DNA of 7,553 nt, from positions 1-7,553 of the forward strand of contig VBGU01000298.1 in the NCBI GenBank assembly GCA_005881085.1, in the 5' to 3' direction. Position 1 is the stretch's first letter. Every line of letters starts with the position of its first letter. The DNA comes from Chloroflexota bacterium (GTDB lineage: Bacteria; Chloroflexota; Limnocylindria; P2-11E). The notes beneath the pieces are model-generated. The model was not told the DNA's origin and made no database searches. It was given only the letters and a program-made list of their open reading frames with translations. Both the position numbers and the translations under genes were made by a program. Positions 1-5,822 of this stretch are shown in pieces.

Positions 1-171
1 GATCGACGCCTCTCCGTCGATCGGTGGGGCGAGCGCCGTGATGAAGGCCCCGAGCCAGAGGAAGAAGAGCGCGGTCCGGCAGAAGGGCAACGAGCGCCGC
101 ATCCGGAGCACGCCGATCGCGTAAAGGACCGCGGCGAGGACGCTAACTGCAGTGGTGACTACAGCCGCAAT
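1..171 (-). CDS. ctaG: Cytochrome c oxidase assembly protein, CtaG (caa3-type) family, N-terminal fragment
   Basis: This is a partial gene; its 3' part lies beyond the left edge. The 57 visible codons give a first membrane helix (about residues 2-22, ending LYAIGV), a basic loop (RMRRS), then a second helix running into LAPPID. A hydrophobic helix ending before an SPLD/APID-like motif is typical of the N-terminus of CtaG proteins, membrane factors needed to assemble caa3-type oxidases. It follows the COX15-CtaB fusion and overlaps its stop codon, as expected in an oxidase operon. No ATG, GTG or TTG lies in frame before the first helix. The best start I can see is ATT at 171-169, with a GGTGGA Shine-Dalgarno-like stretch at 183-178. 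The next possible starts, GTG (residue 21) and ATG (residue 24), would delete helix 1. A frameshift near the junction is the alternative. Family call is from recalled motifs on a short fragment. Confidence 0.55.
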   Translation of the reverse strand, partial: MAAVVTTAVSVLAAVLYAIGVLRMRRSLPFCRTALFFLWLGAFITALAPPIDGEASI

Positions 172-1970
172 GTGCTGTCCACCATGATCGCGACGAAGAG
201 CAAGGCGAGGTACAGGAGCGAATAGAGGTACACCGCGCGCGCCATCGCACGGCGACGCAATGCACCGCCGCGAAGAAGTCTGAACGCGTATCCGATGAAG
301 AGAGCGCCGAGGATGATCGCGGCGGCGAGGTAGAGGTATCCGAGCCCGCCGATGATGAAGAGCAGGAGCGTCAGGGGCAGCAGGCTCGCCGCGTAGGCGA
401 GGATGTTCCACGCGGTCGCCTCGTCGCCGCGCACCACCGGAAGCATCGGCACCCCGGCCCGCTCGTAGTCGTCGCGGATGAGCAGCGCGAGCGCCCAGAA
501 GTGCGCGGGCGTCCAGAAGAAGATGATCGCGAACAGGAGCCACGCCGCGAGATCGAGCGAGCCCGTGATCGCGGCCCAGCCGACGAGCGGTGGGATCGCG
601 CCCGCAGCGCCACCGATGACGATGTTCTGCGCGGTCGAGCGCTTGAGCCAGATCGTGTACACGAGGATGTAGAAGACCGTGCCGCCGAGCGCGAGCGCCG
701 CCGCCAGCAGATTCGTGAACACCGCGAGCACGATGAACGCGGCCACGTTCAGTGCGATGCCCCACCAGATCGCGACACCTGTGGAGATTCGATGGGCGGG
801 GAGTGGCCGTCTGCGCGTGCGCCGCATCCGCTCGTCGATATCGCGATCGAAGTAGTGATTCAGACTCGCGGCACCGCCGCTCGCGGCCGCGCCACCGATG
901 AGGGTCGCGGCGAGGAGCCCGAACGGTGGCACGCCGCGTTGAGCCAGGAACATGCCGCCGAGCGCGGTCAAAAGAAGGAGCGACATGATCGCGGGCTTCG
1001 TCAGCGCGATGAGATCACGGACGAGCGCACCCTGCTGCGACGCTGGGCGCCACGCGACCGCGGCGAGGCCGATAACGCTGCACCACAAAAGGCTTGCGAC
1101 GGCGGGATGCGCGCCGAGGGCCCACGGCGAGAAGCCACTCAGCGGATTCGCTGCGCCGATCGCGACCTGCACGACAAAAATCACGGCGGTCGCGATCGCG
1201 AGCGGACCGAGCCCCGGCGCATCCCGTCGGTGACGCCATGCCTCGACGCACGCGAGGACCACGATGATTCCGACACCAGCGGCGATGTAGCGGTGGAGCA
1301 TCGCGATCGCCGGCGCACCGCTGGCCGGGAGGTCGATTGGCGGGACATAACGATTGACCGTGGTGTTCAAGAGGTCGGCTGGCATCGAAGGGGGCGCGCC
1401 GCACAGTGGCCAGTCGAGACACGCTGTCGTCGCGTCCGCGCCGCGCACATAGGCGCCGCTGACCAGAAGCACGAACGTGCCGACCGCGGCCGCGACCGCG
1501 AGCCAGGTCCAGCCTGGCGCGTGCTCGCGCGCGATCCTCGGCCAGCGCACGATGACCGCGAGGATCGTCAACGCCGCGAGGAGCAGCTCAGCGTTGGCGA
1601 GATGGACGGTCACCCACTCCGGTGGGAGCTCGAGAACGACCGTGATCGCGCCGAGCACGGCCTGCAGCGGATAGAGGATCGCCGCGATGATCGCGAGGGT
1701 CAGGATGCGTCGGTCAGCGCGATAGACGATGAGCGACCACAGCACGACGGCCGCGACGGTCACGCCGCCGGCGATCGCGAGGAAGCGATGAAACCACTCG
1801 ATCCGCGTCGCGGGATCGAGCGACGGCAGGAACTGCCCGTGGCACAGCGGCCAGTCGGGACAGCCGAGACCCGACCCGGTGACCCGCACGATGCCGCCCC
1901 ACACGACGACGAGAAACGACGCGACGAGGCTCGCGTACACGAGAGCGCGATAGCGGGCCGAAAAGGTCAT
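159..1970 (-). CDS. ctaAB: Fused heme A synthase (COX15/CtaA) and heme O synthase (CtaB, protoheme IX farnesyltransferase)
   Basis: This 603-residue membrane protein carries both steps of heme A synthesis: CtaB farnesylates heme B to heme O, and CtaA/COX15 oxidises heme O to heme A for the terminal oxidase. Residues 1 to about 308 are COX15-like. They have GGIVRVTGSGLGCPDWPLC (25-43), cysteine pairs C37/C43 and C184/C190, and four histidines in the usual heme-ligand contexts (H61, H123, H226, H288). Residues about 315-600 are a UbiA-family prenyltransferase. They have N371, D375 and D379 of the NxxxDxxxD motif followed by RMRRTRRRPLP, a second conserved block at 439-470 (LKRSTAQN, GAIPPLVGW), and AGVPMLPVVRGD at 505-516. 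The linker between halves is only some ten residues (AWRPASQQGA). The ATG at 1970 follows the coxA stop by 13 bases with no strong ribosome binding site, so coupling to coxA is likely. Function is clear from motifs in both halves. Confidence 0.95.
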   Translation of the reverse strand: MTFSARYRALVYASLVASFLVVVWGGIVRVTGSGLGCPDWPLCHGQFLPSLDPATRIEWFHRFLAIAGGVTVAAVVLWSLIVYRADRRILTLAIIAAILYPLQAVLGAITVVLELPPEWVTVHLANAELLLAALTILAVIVRWPRIAREHAPGWTWLAVAAAVGTFVLLVSGAYVRGADATTACLDWPLCGAPPSMPADLLNTTVNRYVPPIDLPASGAPAIAMLHRYIAAGVGIIVVLACVEAWRHRRDAPGLGPLAIATAVIFVVQVAIGAANPLSGFSPWALGAHPAVASLLWCSVIGLAAVAWRPASQQGALVRDLIALTKPAIMSLLLLTALGGMFLAQRGVPPFGLLAATLIGGAAASGGAASLNHYFDRDIDERMRRTRRRPLPAHRISTGVAIWWGIALNVAAFIVLAVFTNLLAAALALGGTVFYILVYTIWLKRSTAQNIVIGGAAGAIPPLVGWAAITGSLDLAAWLLFAIIFFWTPAHFWALALLIRDDYERAGVPMLPVVRGDEATAWNILAYAASLLPLTLLLFIIGGLGYLYLAAAIILGALFIGYAFRLLRGGALRRRAMARAVYLYSLLYLALLFVAIMVDSTLRL

Positions 1971-1983
1971 GCCGGGCGCCGCG

Positions 1984-3618
1984 TCAGTGCGCGACGTCTT
2001 CCTTTAGCGGACGGGCGCTGTGCACGACCGGGATCCGCGCGAAGTTGTACGGCTGCGGCGGCGACGTCGTCGCCCACTCGAGCGTGTCGGCCTCCCACGG
2101 GTCGTCGCCCGCGGGTCGGCCGTGGCCGAGCACGATGCTGTGGAAGAAGTTGAAGAGGAACACCGCGATCGAGATGCCGATGATGTAGGCGCCGATCGTC
2201 GAGACGAGGTTCAGGCTCGCCCATTCCGGCGACTGCGGGTAGTGGAACGTGCGGCGGGGCATGCCATCGAGGCCGAGCTGGTGCATCGGGAAGAACGCCA
2301 GGTTCACGCCGATGAAGAACAGGAAGAAGTGGATCCGTCCGAGCTGCTCGCTGAGAAGCCGGCCGCTCATCTTCGGCATCCAGTAATAGAACGCGGCGAA
2401 CGCGCAGAAGAGCGCACCCTGGACGAGCACGTAGTGGATGTGCGCGACGACGAAGTAGGTGTCCGAGAGCTGCACGTCGACCGGCACCGACCCGAGGAAC
2501 ACGCCCGAGATGCCACCGATCGTGAACACCACGATGAACGCCATCGCGAAGAGCATCGCCGTGCGGAAGCGAAGCGCTCCGCCCCAGAGCGTGCCCAGCC
2601 ACGAGAAGATCTTCACGCCGGTGGGGACCGCGATCAGCATCGTCGACGCCATGAAGAAGATCTGGAGCGCCGGGTCGATGCCCGCGACGAACATGTGATG
2701 GACGAACACCCCGAACGACAGGAAGCCGATCGCGGCGGACGAATACGCGATCATCCGGTACCCGAAGATCGGCTTCCGTGAAAAGACCGGCAGCACTTCG
2801 CTGATCACGCCGAAGCCCGGCAAAATCATGATGTAGACCTCGGGGTGCCCGAAAAACCAGAAGAGGTATTGCCAGAGAAGTGGGTCGGCGCCCTGTCCGA
2901 CCGCGAAGAAGTTCGTCCCGGCCATCCGGTCGAAGAGCAAGAGGACGCCGGCCACGGTGAGGAACGGCATCGCGAGGACGAGCAGGAAGCTCGTGACGAG
3001 AACGCTCCAGCAGAACAGCGTGATCCGCATGAATGTCATGCCCGGCGCGCGAAGCGAGAAGATCGTGACGATCATGTTCAGCGCGCCGAAGATCGACGAG
3101 AAGCCGAGGACCGTGAGGCCGAGGATGACGAGGTCCATCCCGTTCCCTGGCATGAATTCCCTCGTCGAGAGCGGGACGTACATCGTCCAGCCGGTCATCG
3201 GCGGGCCGACGATGAAGGCTGAGTAGAGGATGATCCCGCCGGCGAGCAAGAGCCAATACGAGAGCGCGTTGAGTCGAGGGAACGCCATATCTCGCGCGCC
3301 GAGCTGCAACGGGACGATGTAGTTCGCGAATCCGGTCCACACCGGCACGACGAAGAGGAACACCATCGTGAGCCCGTGCATCGTGAACGCGGCGTTGTAC
3401 TGCTGCGCGTTCAGGAAGGTGTTGTCTGGCGTCGCGAGCTGGGTGCGGATCCCCAGAGCGAGCAGGCCCCCGGCGAGAAAGAAGAAGAACGTCGTGACGA
3501 GGTACAGGACGCCGATCTTTTTGTGGTCGGTCGTCGTGATCCACTCGAGGATGCCCGTGTAGCGCGCGCGCGGGAACGGGAAGGTCCGCTCCAGGGTGGC
3601 CATGCGGGTCCATTCCAT
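1984..3618 (-). CDS. coxA: Cytochrome c oxidase subunit I (A-type heme-copper oxidase)
   Basis: This is the catalytic subunit of an aa3/caa3-type oxidase. It reduces oxygen to water and pumps protons across the cytoplasmic membrane. At 544 residues it is normal length, with about twelve membrane helices. Visible ligands are H81 (low-spin heme a), H258 in GHPEVY with Y262 for the His-Tyr cross-link (CuB), H307 and H308 (CuB), H393 (heme a3) and H395 (heme a) in VVAHIHYV. The D-channel has D110 in GARDMAFPRLN and E260 at its end. The K-channel has K336 in VPTGVKIFSW. Together these place it in the A1 subtype. The C-terminal tail (506-526, DPWEADTLEWATTSPP...) is also typical. It is first in the operon, with the heme synthase fusion 13 bases downstream. 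Subunits II and III are not adjacent. ATG at 3618 is the longest start; M6 (ATG at 3603) is possible, and neither has a clear Shine-Dalgarno site. Confidence 0.97.
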   Translation of the reverse strand: MEWTRMATLERTFPFPRARYTGILEWITTTDHKKIGVLYLVTTFFFFLAGGLLALGIRTQLATPDNTFLNAQQYNAAFTMHGLTMVFLFVVPVWTGFANYIVPLQLGARDMAFPRLNALSYWLLLAGGIILYSAFIVGPPMTGWTMYVPLSTREFMPGNGMDLVILGLTVLGFSSIFGALNMIVTIFSLRAPGMTFMRITLFCWSVLVTSFLLVLAMPFLTVAGVLLLFDRMAGTNFFAVGQGADPLLWQYLFWFFGHPEVYIMILPGFGVISEVLPVFSRKPIFGYRMIAYSSAAIGFLSFGVFVHHMFVAGIDPALQIFFMASTMLIAVPTGVKIFSWLGTLWGGALRFRTAMLFAMAFIVVFTIGGISGVFLGSVPVDVQLSDTYFVVAHIHYVLVQGALFCAFAAFYYWMPKMSGRLLSEQLGRIHFFLFFIGVNLAFFPMHQLGLDGMPRRTFHYPQSPEWASLNLVSTIGAYIIGISIAVFLFNFFHSIVLGHGRPAGDDPWEADTLEWATTSPPQPYNFARIPVVHSARPLKEDVAH

Positions 3619-3631
3619 CGCGCGGGAATGG
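3610..3631 (-). promoter_or_regulatory. Inverted repeat over the coxA start codon
   Basis: CCATTCC (3610-3616) and GGAATGG (3625-3631) form a perfect 7-bp inverted repeat with an 8-base spacer. The first possible coxA ATG (3618-3616) lies partly in it. It could be a short mRNA hairpin limiting initiation or a small operator. A chance repeat is also possible at this size. Confidence 0.25.
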
Positions 3632-3645
3632 GAGTGTCAAATAAC

Positions 3646-3673
3646 GAGGAGCTCCCCATCTGGGGAGCTCCTC
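3646..3673 (-). terminator. Rho-independent terminator of the secreted-protein gene, upstream of coxA
   Basis: GAGGAGCTCCCC (3646-3657) and GGGGAGCTCCTC (3662-3673) form a perfect 12-bp stem with a 4-base loop. In the minus-strand transcript the stem is followed by GTTATTTG, a modest T-rich tail, whereas the plus-strand side has no T run. It lies 28 bases after the stop of the 3702-4442 gene and 27 bases before coxA, so it should end the former transcript and insulate the oxidase operon. It could also act as an attenuator if coxA is partly read from upstream. Confidence 0.8.
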
Positions 3674-3701
3674 ATACCTTGCGCCTGTGTGTCGAGCCCG
3701 G

Positions 3702-4442
3702 CTACTTGCCGGTGTTCATGTACTGGATGCAGTCGCCCTGGTTCTTGAAGGACGTGCCGTCGGCACGCGCGAGATTCTCCCAGCCGCCCTTCTTACAGTC
3801 GTTCTTGTTCCCTCTCGCGGCCTGCTGTTCGCCGAGGTGGACGTTGCTCACGGTCCAGAGCCCAGCGTCGTCCGCGATCACGAATGGGGTCGCGCCGACG
3901 TGCCACGTCGGGTGCGCCGCAACGAACGCAGCCCAGTTGGGGTCGCCGCTGACCGGGCCGCCCGTGTAGAAGATCGTGCACGTCGAATCGTGGATCGGGT
4001 CAACCAGACCGGCGCCGTCGTTGCAGTAGAAGGCGCCGATGAACGCGTAGAAGTCCGTCGTGCCGTCGCCGGTCACGTCGATCGGCAGGCTGATCCGCGG
4101 CGAGCCAGCCGTCGGGACGCCGGTGTAGTTGAACGACAGCTGCTTGACATCGCCGAGCAGCTTGCCGCTGAGGCTCGAGTGCTTGTAGTAGACGCCCGAG
4201 TAATCGCCGGATCCGACCGGGACCGAGTTGTCGAGGATCGCGCCGTTCGCGGTGCGAGTGCAGACGCCGCCGTACACGGCGCCGCCTGTGTCACCGTTCG
4301 CGGTGTCCGTCGTGCCGTCAAAGCACAAGAGCGGGTTGGCACCGTTACTTGCCGCGGCCGGTCCGGCGTTACCGAGCAGGACTGCTGCGGAGAGCACGGC
4401 GAGGATGCCGAGCGAACGCGTGATTGTCCTGAATAGCTGCAC
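3702..4442 (-). CDS. Secreted six-cysteine protein of unknown function with a C-terminal GGW...FKNQGDC module
   Basis: No named function is recognised. The 246-residue product has a Sec signal peptide: basic start (R5, R9), hydrophobic core about 10-24, and likely cleavage after the AAA near residues 29-31. The mature part is rich in Gly, Asp, Thr and Ser, and should lie outside the cytoplasmic membrane. It has six cysteines in three local pairs (C40/C61, C140/C155, C216/C238), suggesting three disulfides. Residues 121-130 (IDVTGDGTTD) resemble a Ca-binding DxxGDG-type loop. The C-terminal segment, from NDCKKGGW (214-221) to FKNQGDCIQYMNTGK (232-246), resembles a short Cys-bounded module that I recall at the ends of many secreted actinobacterial and Chloroflexota hypothetical proteins. 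Translation starts at GTG (4442-4440), with a strong site GGGAGGAA at 4454-4447. It appears monocistronic: divergent from the DUF2182 gene and closed by the 3646-3673 hairpin. Confidence 0.85.
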   Translation of the reverse strand: MQLFRTITRSLGILAVLSAAVLLGNAGPAAASNGANPLLCFDGTTDTANGDTGGAVYGGVCTRTANGAILDNSVPVGSGDYSGVYYKHSSLSGKLLGDVKQLSFNYTGVPTAGSPRISLPIDVTGDGTTDFYAFIGAFYCNDGAGLVDPIHDSTCTIFYTGGPVSGDPNWAAFVAAHPTWHVGATPFVIADDAGLWTVSNVHLGEQQAARGNKNDCKKGGWENLARADGTSFKNQGDCIQYMNTGK

Positions 4443-4446
4443 TTGG

Positions 4447-4454
4447 TTCCTCCC
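4447..4454 (-). promoter_or_regulatory. Ribosome binding site fixing a GTG start
   Basis: The minus-strand sequence GGGAGGAA lies four bases before GTG at 4442-4440, with the GGAGG core six bases away. It is the strongest Shine-Dalgarno match in the window. It supports GTG initiation, which places the start directly before the signal peptide. Confidence 0.75.
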
Positions 4455-4469
4455 GAAGTTCGTCCACGG

Positions 4470-4487
4470 CGCTTAACGCGTTAAGCG
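4470..4487. promoter_or_regulatory. Perfect 18-bp palindrome, candidate operator in the divergent intergenic region
   Basis: CGCTTAACGCGTTAAGCG reads identically on both strands with no spacer. It is the most symmetric element in the 4443-4581 intergenic region, 28 bases upstream of the GTG of the secreted-protein gene and 95 bases upstream of the ATG of the DUF2182 gene. The TTAA blocks stand out in GC-rich DNA. A homodimeric regulator could act here on one or both genes, but none is encoded in the window. It lacks a loop and a T-run, so it does not look like a terminator. Confidence 0.5.
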
Positions 4488-4572
4488 GGCTAAACGTCAG
4501 TCGGTGTGCATGCCCCCGTACGTTCGCCGAACGAGAGGGCTAGTCAGCAACTCACGGGTACACTCCGCGCCC

Positions 4573-4578
4573 GGGAGG
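4573..4578 (+). promoter_or_regulatory. Ribosome binding site supporting the 4582 start
   Basis: GGGAGG lies three bases before ATG at 4582. The spacing is short, but no comparable site precedes the in-frame GTG at 4504. The 26 residues between are basic and unlike the membrane helix that begins the conserved domain, so 4582 is preferred. Confidence 0.5.
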
Positions 4579-4581
4579 CGG

Positions 4582-5196
4582 ATGGAGGCGCTTGGGCCGT
4601 TCCTCGGCACGTGGACGGTGATGATGGCGGCGATGATGCTGCCGTCGGCGACGCCGATGATCCTTTTGCATCGCCTCGGCGCGGATGGTCGTGTTCGCGC
4701 CCAACTCTGGTCCGCCGCGTTCGTGGCTGGGTACCTGGTCGTATGGGCGTCGGTCGGGATCGTCGTGTGGGGCGCTGGGCTGGCTGCGGGCGCGATCGTC
4801 ATCCCCGAACAGCGCGCAGTGGCCGTCGCCGCGATCCTGCTGCTTGCCGGCGTCTACCAGTTCTCGCCTCTCAAGTCGACGTGCCTTCGCGCGTGCCGCA
4901 CGCCGGCGGACTTCTTGTTGACGCACTGGCACCGGGGACTCTCCGGCCAGCTGCGGCTTGGGGTCGAGCACGGTCTCTATTGCCTAGGATGCTGCTGGGC
5001 ACTCATGGCACTGTTCGTAGGTGTTGGCGCCATGAGCCTCGTCTGGGCGGCGGGGATCGCTGTCGTGGTGCTCATCGAAAAAGTTCTTCCCGAAGGAGTT
5101 GTGTTCGGACGGATCACGGGTGGACTACTCGTCGTCGCCGCGGCGATCGTCCTCGCGTTCCCAGACCTTGCGATGTCTGTTGGCGGATCGATGTGA
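4582..5196 (+). CDS. DUF2182 family predicted metal-binding integral membrane protein
   Basis: The 204-residue membrane protein has about five or six helices. Family signatures run in order: FLGTWTVMMAAMMLPSATP (7-25), AGVYQFSPLKSTCLRAC (89-105), H115 and H117 in THWHRG, and LGVEHGLYCLGCCWALM (126-142), followed by EKVLPEG (166-172). The conserved Cys and His residues (C101, C105, H130, C134, C137, C138) explain the 'predicted metal-binding' label of this family (COG5486-like). The substrate is not known. Many family members have an extra N-terminal helix that is absent here. Starting at the in-frame GTG 4504 would add 26 basic residues but no helix. The DUF1326 gene begins 12 bases downstream, and these two families are often adjacent, so they probably act together, perhaps in handling a soft metal such as copper. 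That function is inference. Confidence 0.85.
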   Translation: MEALGPFLGTWTVMMAAMMLPSATPMILLHRLGADGRVRAQLWSAAFVAGYLVVWASVGIVVWGAGLAAGAIVIPEQRAVAVAAILLLAGVYQFSPLKSTCLRACRTPADFLLTHWHRGLSGQLRLGVEHGLYCLGCCWALMALFVGVGAMSLVWAAGIAVVVLIEKVLPEGVVFGRITGGLLVVAAAIVLAFPDLAMSVGGSM

Positions 5197-5201
5197 AGGA
5201 G
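5196..5201 (+). promoter_or_regulatory. Ribosome binding site of the DUF1326 gene
   Basis: AAGGAG overlaps the last base of the DUF2182 stop codon and sits seven bases before ATG at 5209. It shows that translation still starts well on the first fragment of the broken DUF1326 gene, in an operon with DUF2182. Confidence 0.7.
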
Positions 5202-5208
5202 CAAGAGG

Positions 5209-5806
5209 ATGGCTGACACAAAGGCGCCCGCATGGAACATGAAGGGAAACCTGGTCATCGCGTGCAACTGCGAGTACGGATGCCCCTGCAACGTGAACGG
5301 CCGCCCAACAACCGGCAAGTGCGAGGGCGGGTGGACGTGGCAGCTCGAGCAGGGGATCTACGGCGACGTGAAGCTCGACGGCCTTTGCATCGGTCTATAC
5401 GCGAAGGAACGGTGTGGCGACCACGCTGATCGACGACCGGGCGAACCCCGCGCAACGCGAGGCCCTTCAGTCGCTCGTTGAGGGCCGTTCCGCCGGTCCG
5501 TGGGCGATCTTCCGCAAGACGTTCAAGGAGCTGCACGGTCCGGACTACGTCACCTATGAAGTGGACAGCGAGAGCCGTCTTCCGCGCGTCCGCGCCGGCG
5601 AGACCCTCACGATCGAGACGGAATACATACGTAACCCGGTGACGAAGGAGACCGTCCACCCACGCCTGGCGATGCCCGAAGGTTTGCTCGTCAAGGACAT
5701 CGCGCTCGTCGGCTCAAAGCACTTCAAACTCAGCGCCGATAAGGTGCGCTACGACCACTCCGGCCGGTACGCCGCGTTTGGTTTCTTCCAGTACTTCGGC
5801 CCGTAG
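5209..5806 (+). pseudogene. DUF1326 domain protein gene interrupted by a frame change
   Basis: The N-terminal part reads from ATG 5209. It carries the DUF1326 hallmark IACNCEYGCPCNVNGRP (17-33), with C19, C21, C25, C27 and C38, then GDVKLDGLCIGLYAK to residue 66. The family sequence then leaves this frame. It resumes in the +1 frame from about 5408 (AACGGTGTGGCG) as NGVATTLIDDRANPAQREAL and continues to the stop at 5804-5806. Left in the first frame, translation gives about 24 unrelated residues and stops near 5481. Compared with the family as I recall it, the segment between GLYAK and NGVATTLIDD should hold some seven or eight residues (a ...PG...EG-like loop). The data therefore fit a deletion of about 20 or 23 bases, not a single-base error. 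GTG at 5414 could restart the second part (130 residues). It may be a real pseudogene, a split gene or an assembly fault. The intact family is predicted metal-binding. Confidence 0.75.
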
Positions 5807-5822
5807 GTCGTCGGGAGGCGGG

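Noticed and set aside
501..2153. 550-codon open frame on the plus strand
   Set aside because: It is antisense to the COX15-CtaB fusion, and its product is a low-complexity Arg/Asp/Glu-rich chain with no domain. Long antisense frames are expected from GC-rich codon usage.
1967..3640. 557-codon open frame on the minus strand overlapping coxA
   Set aside because: It is the +1 shadow of coxA, rich in Arg, Pro and His with no membrane helices. The coxA frame has every catalytic residue.
4559..4564. TACACT as a -10 element for the DUF2182 gene
   Set aside because: No -35 match lies at the right distance. A transcript starting about 4571 would barely include the ribosome binding site.
4504..4581. 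N-terminal extension of the DUF2182 protein from GTG 4504
   Set aside because: No ribosome binding site precedes it. The added residues are basic and not membrane-spanning, and 4582 has GGGAGG just before it.
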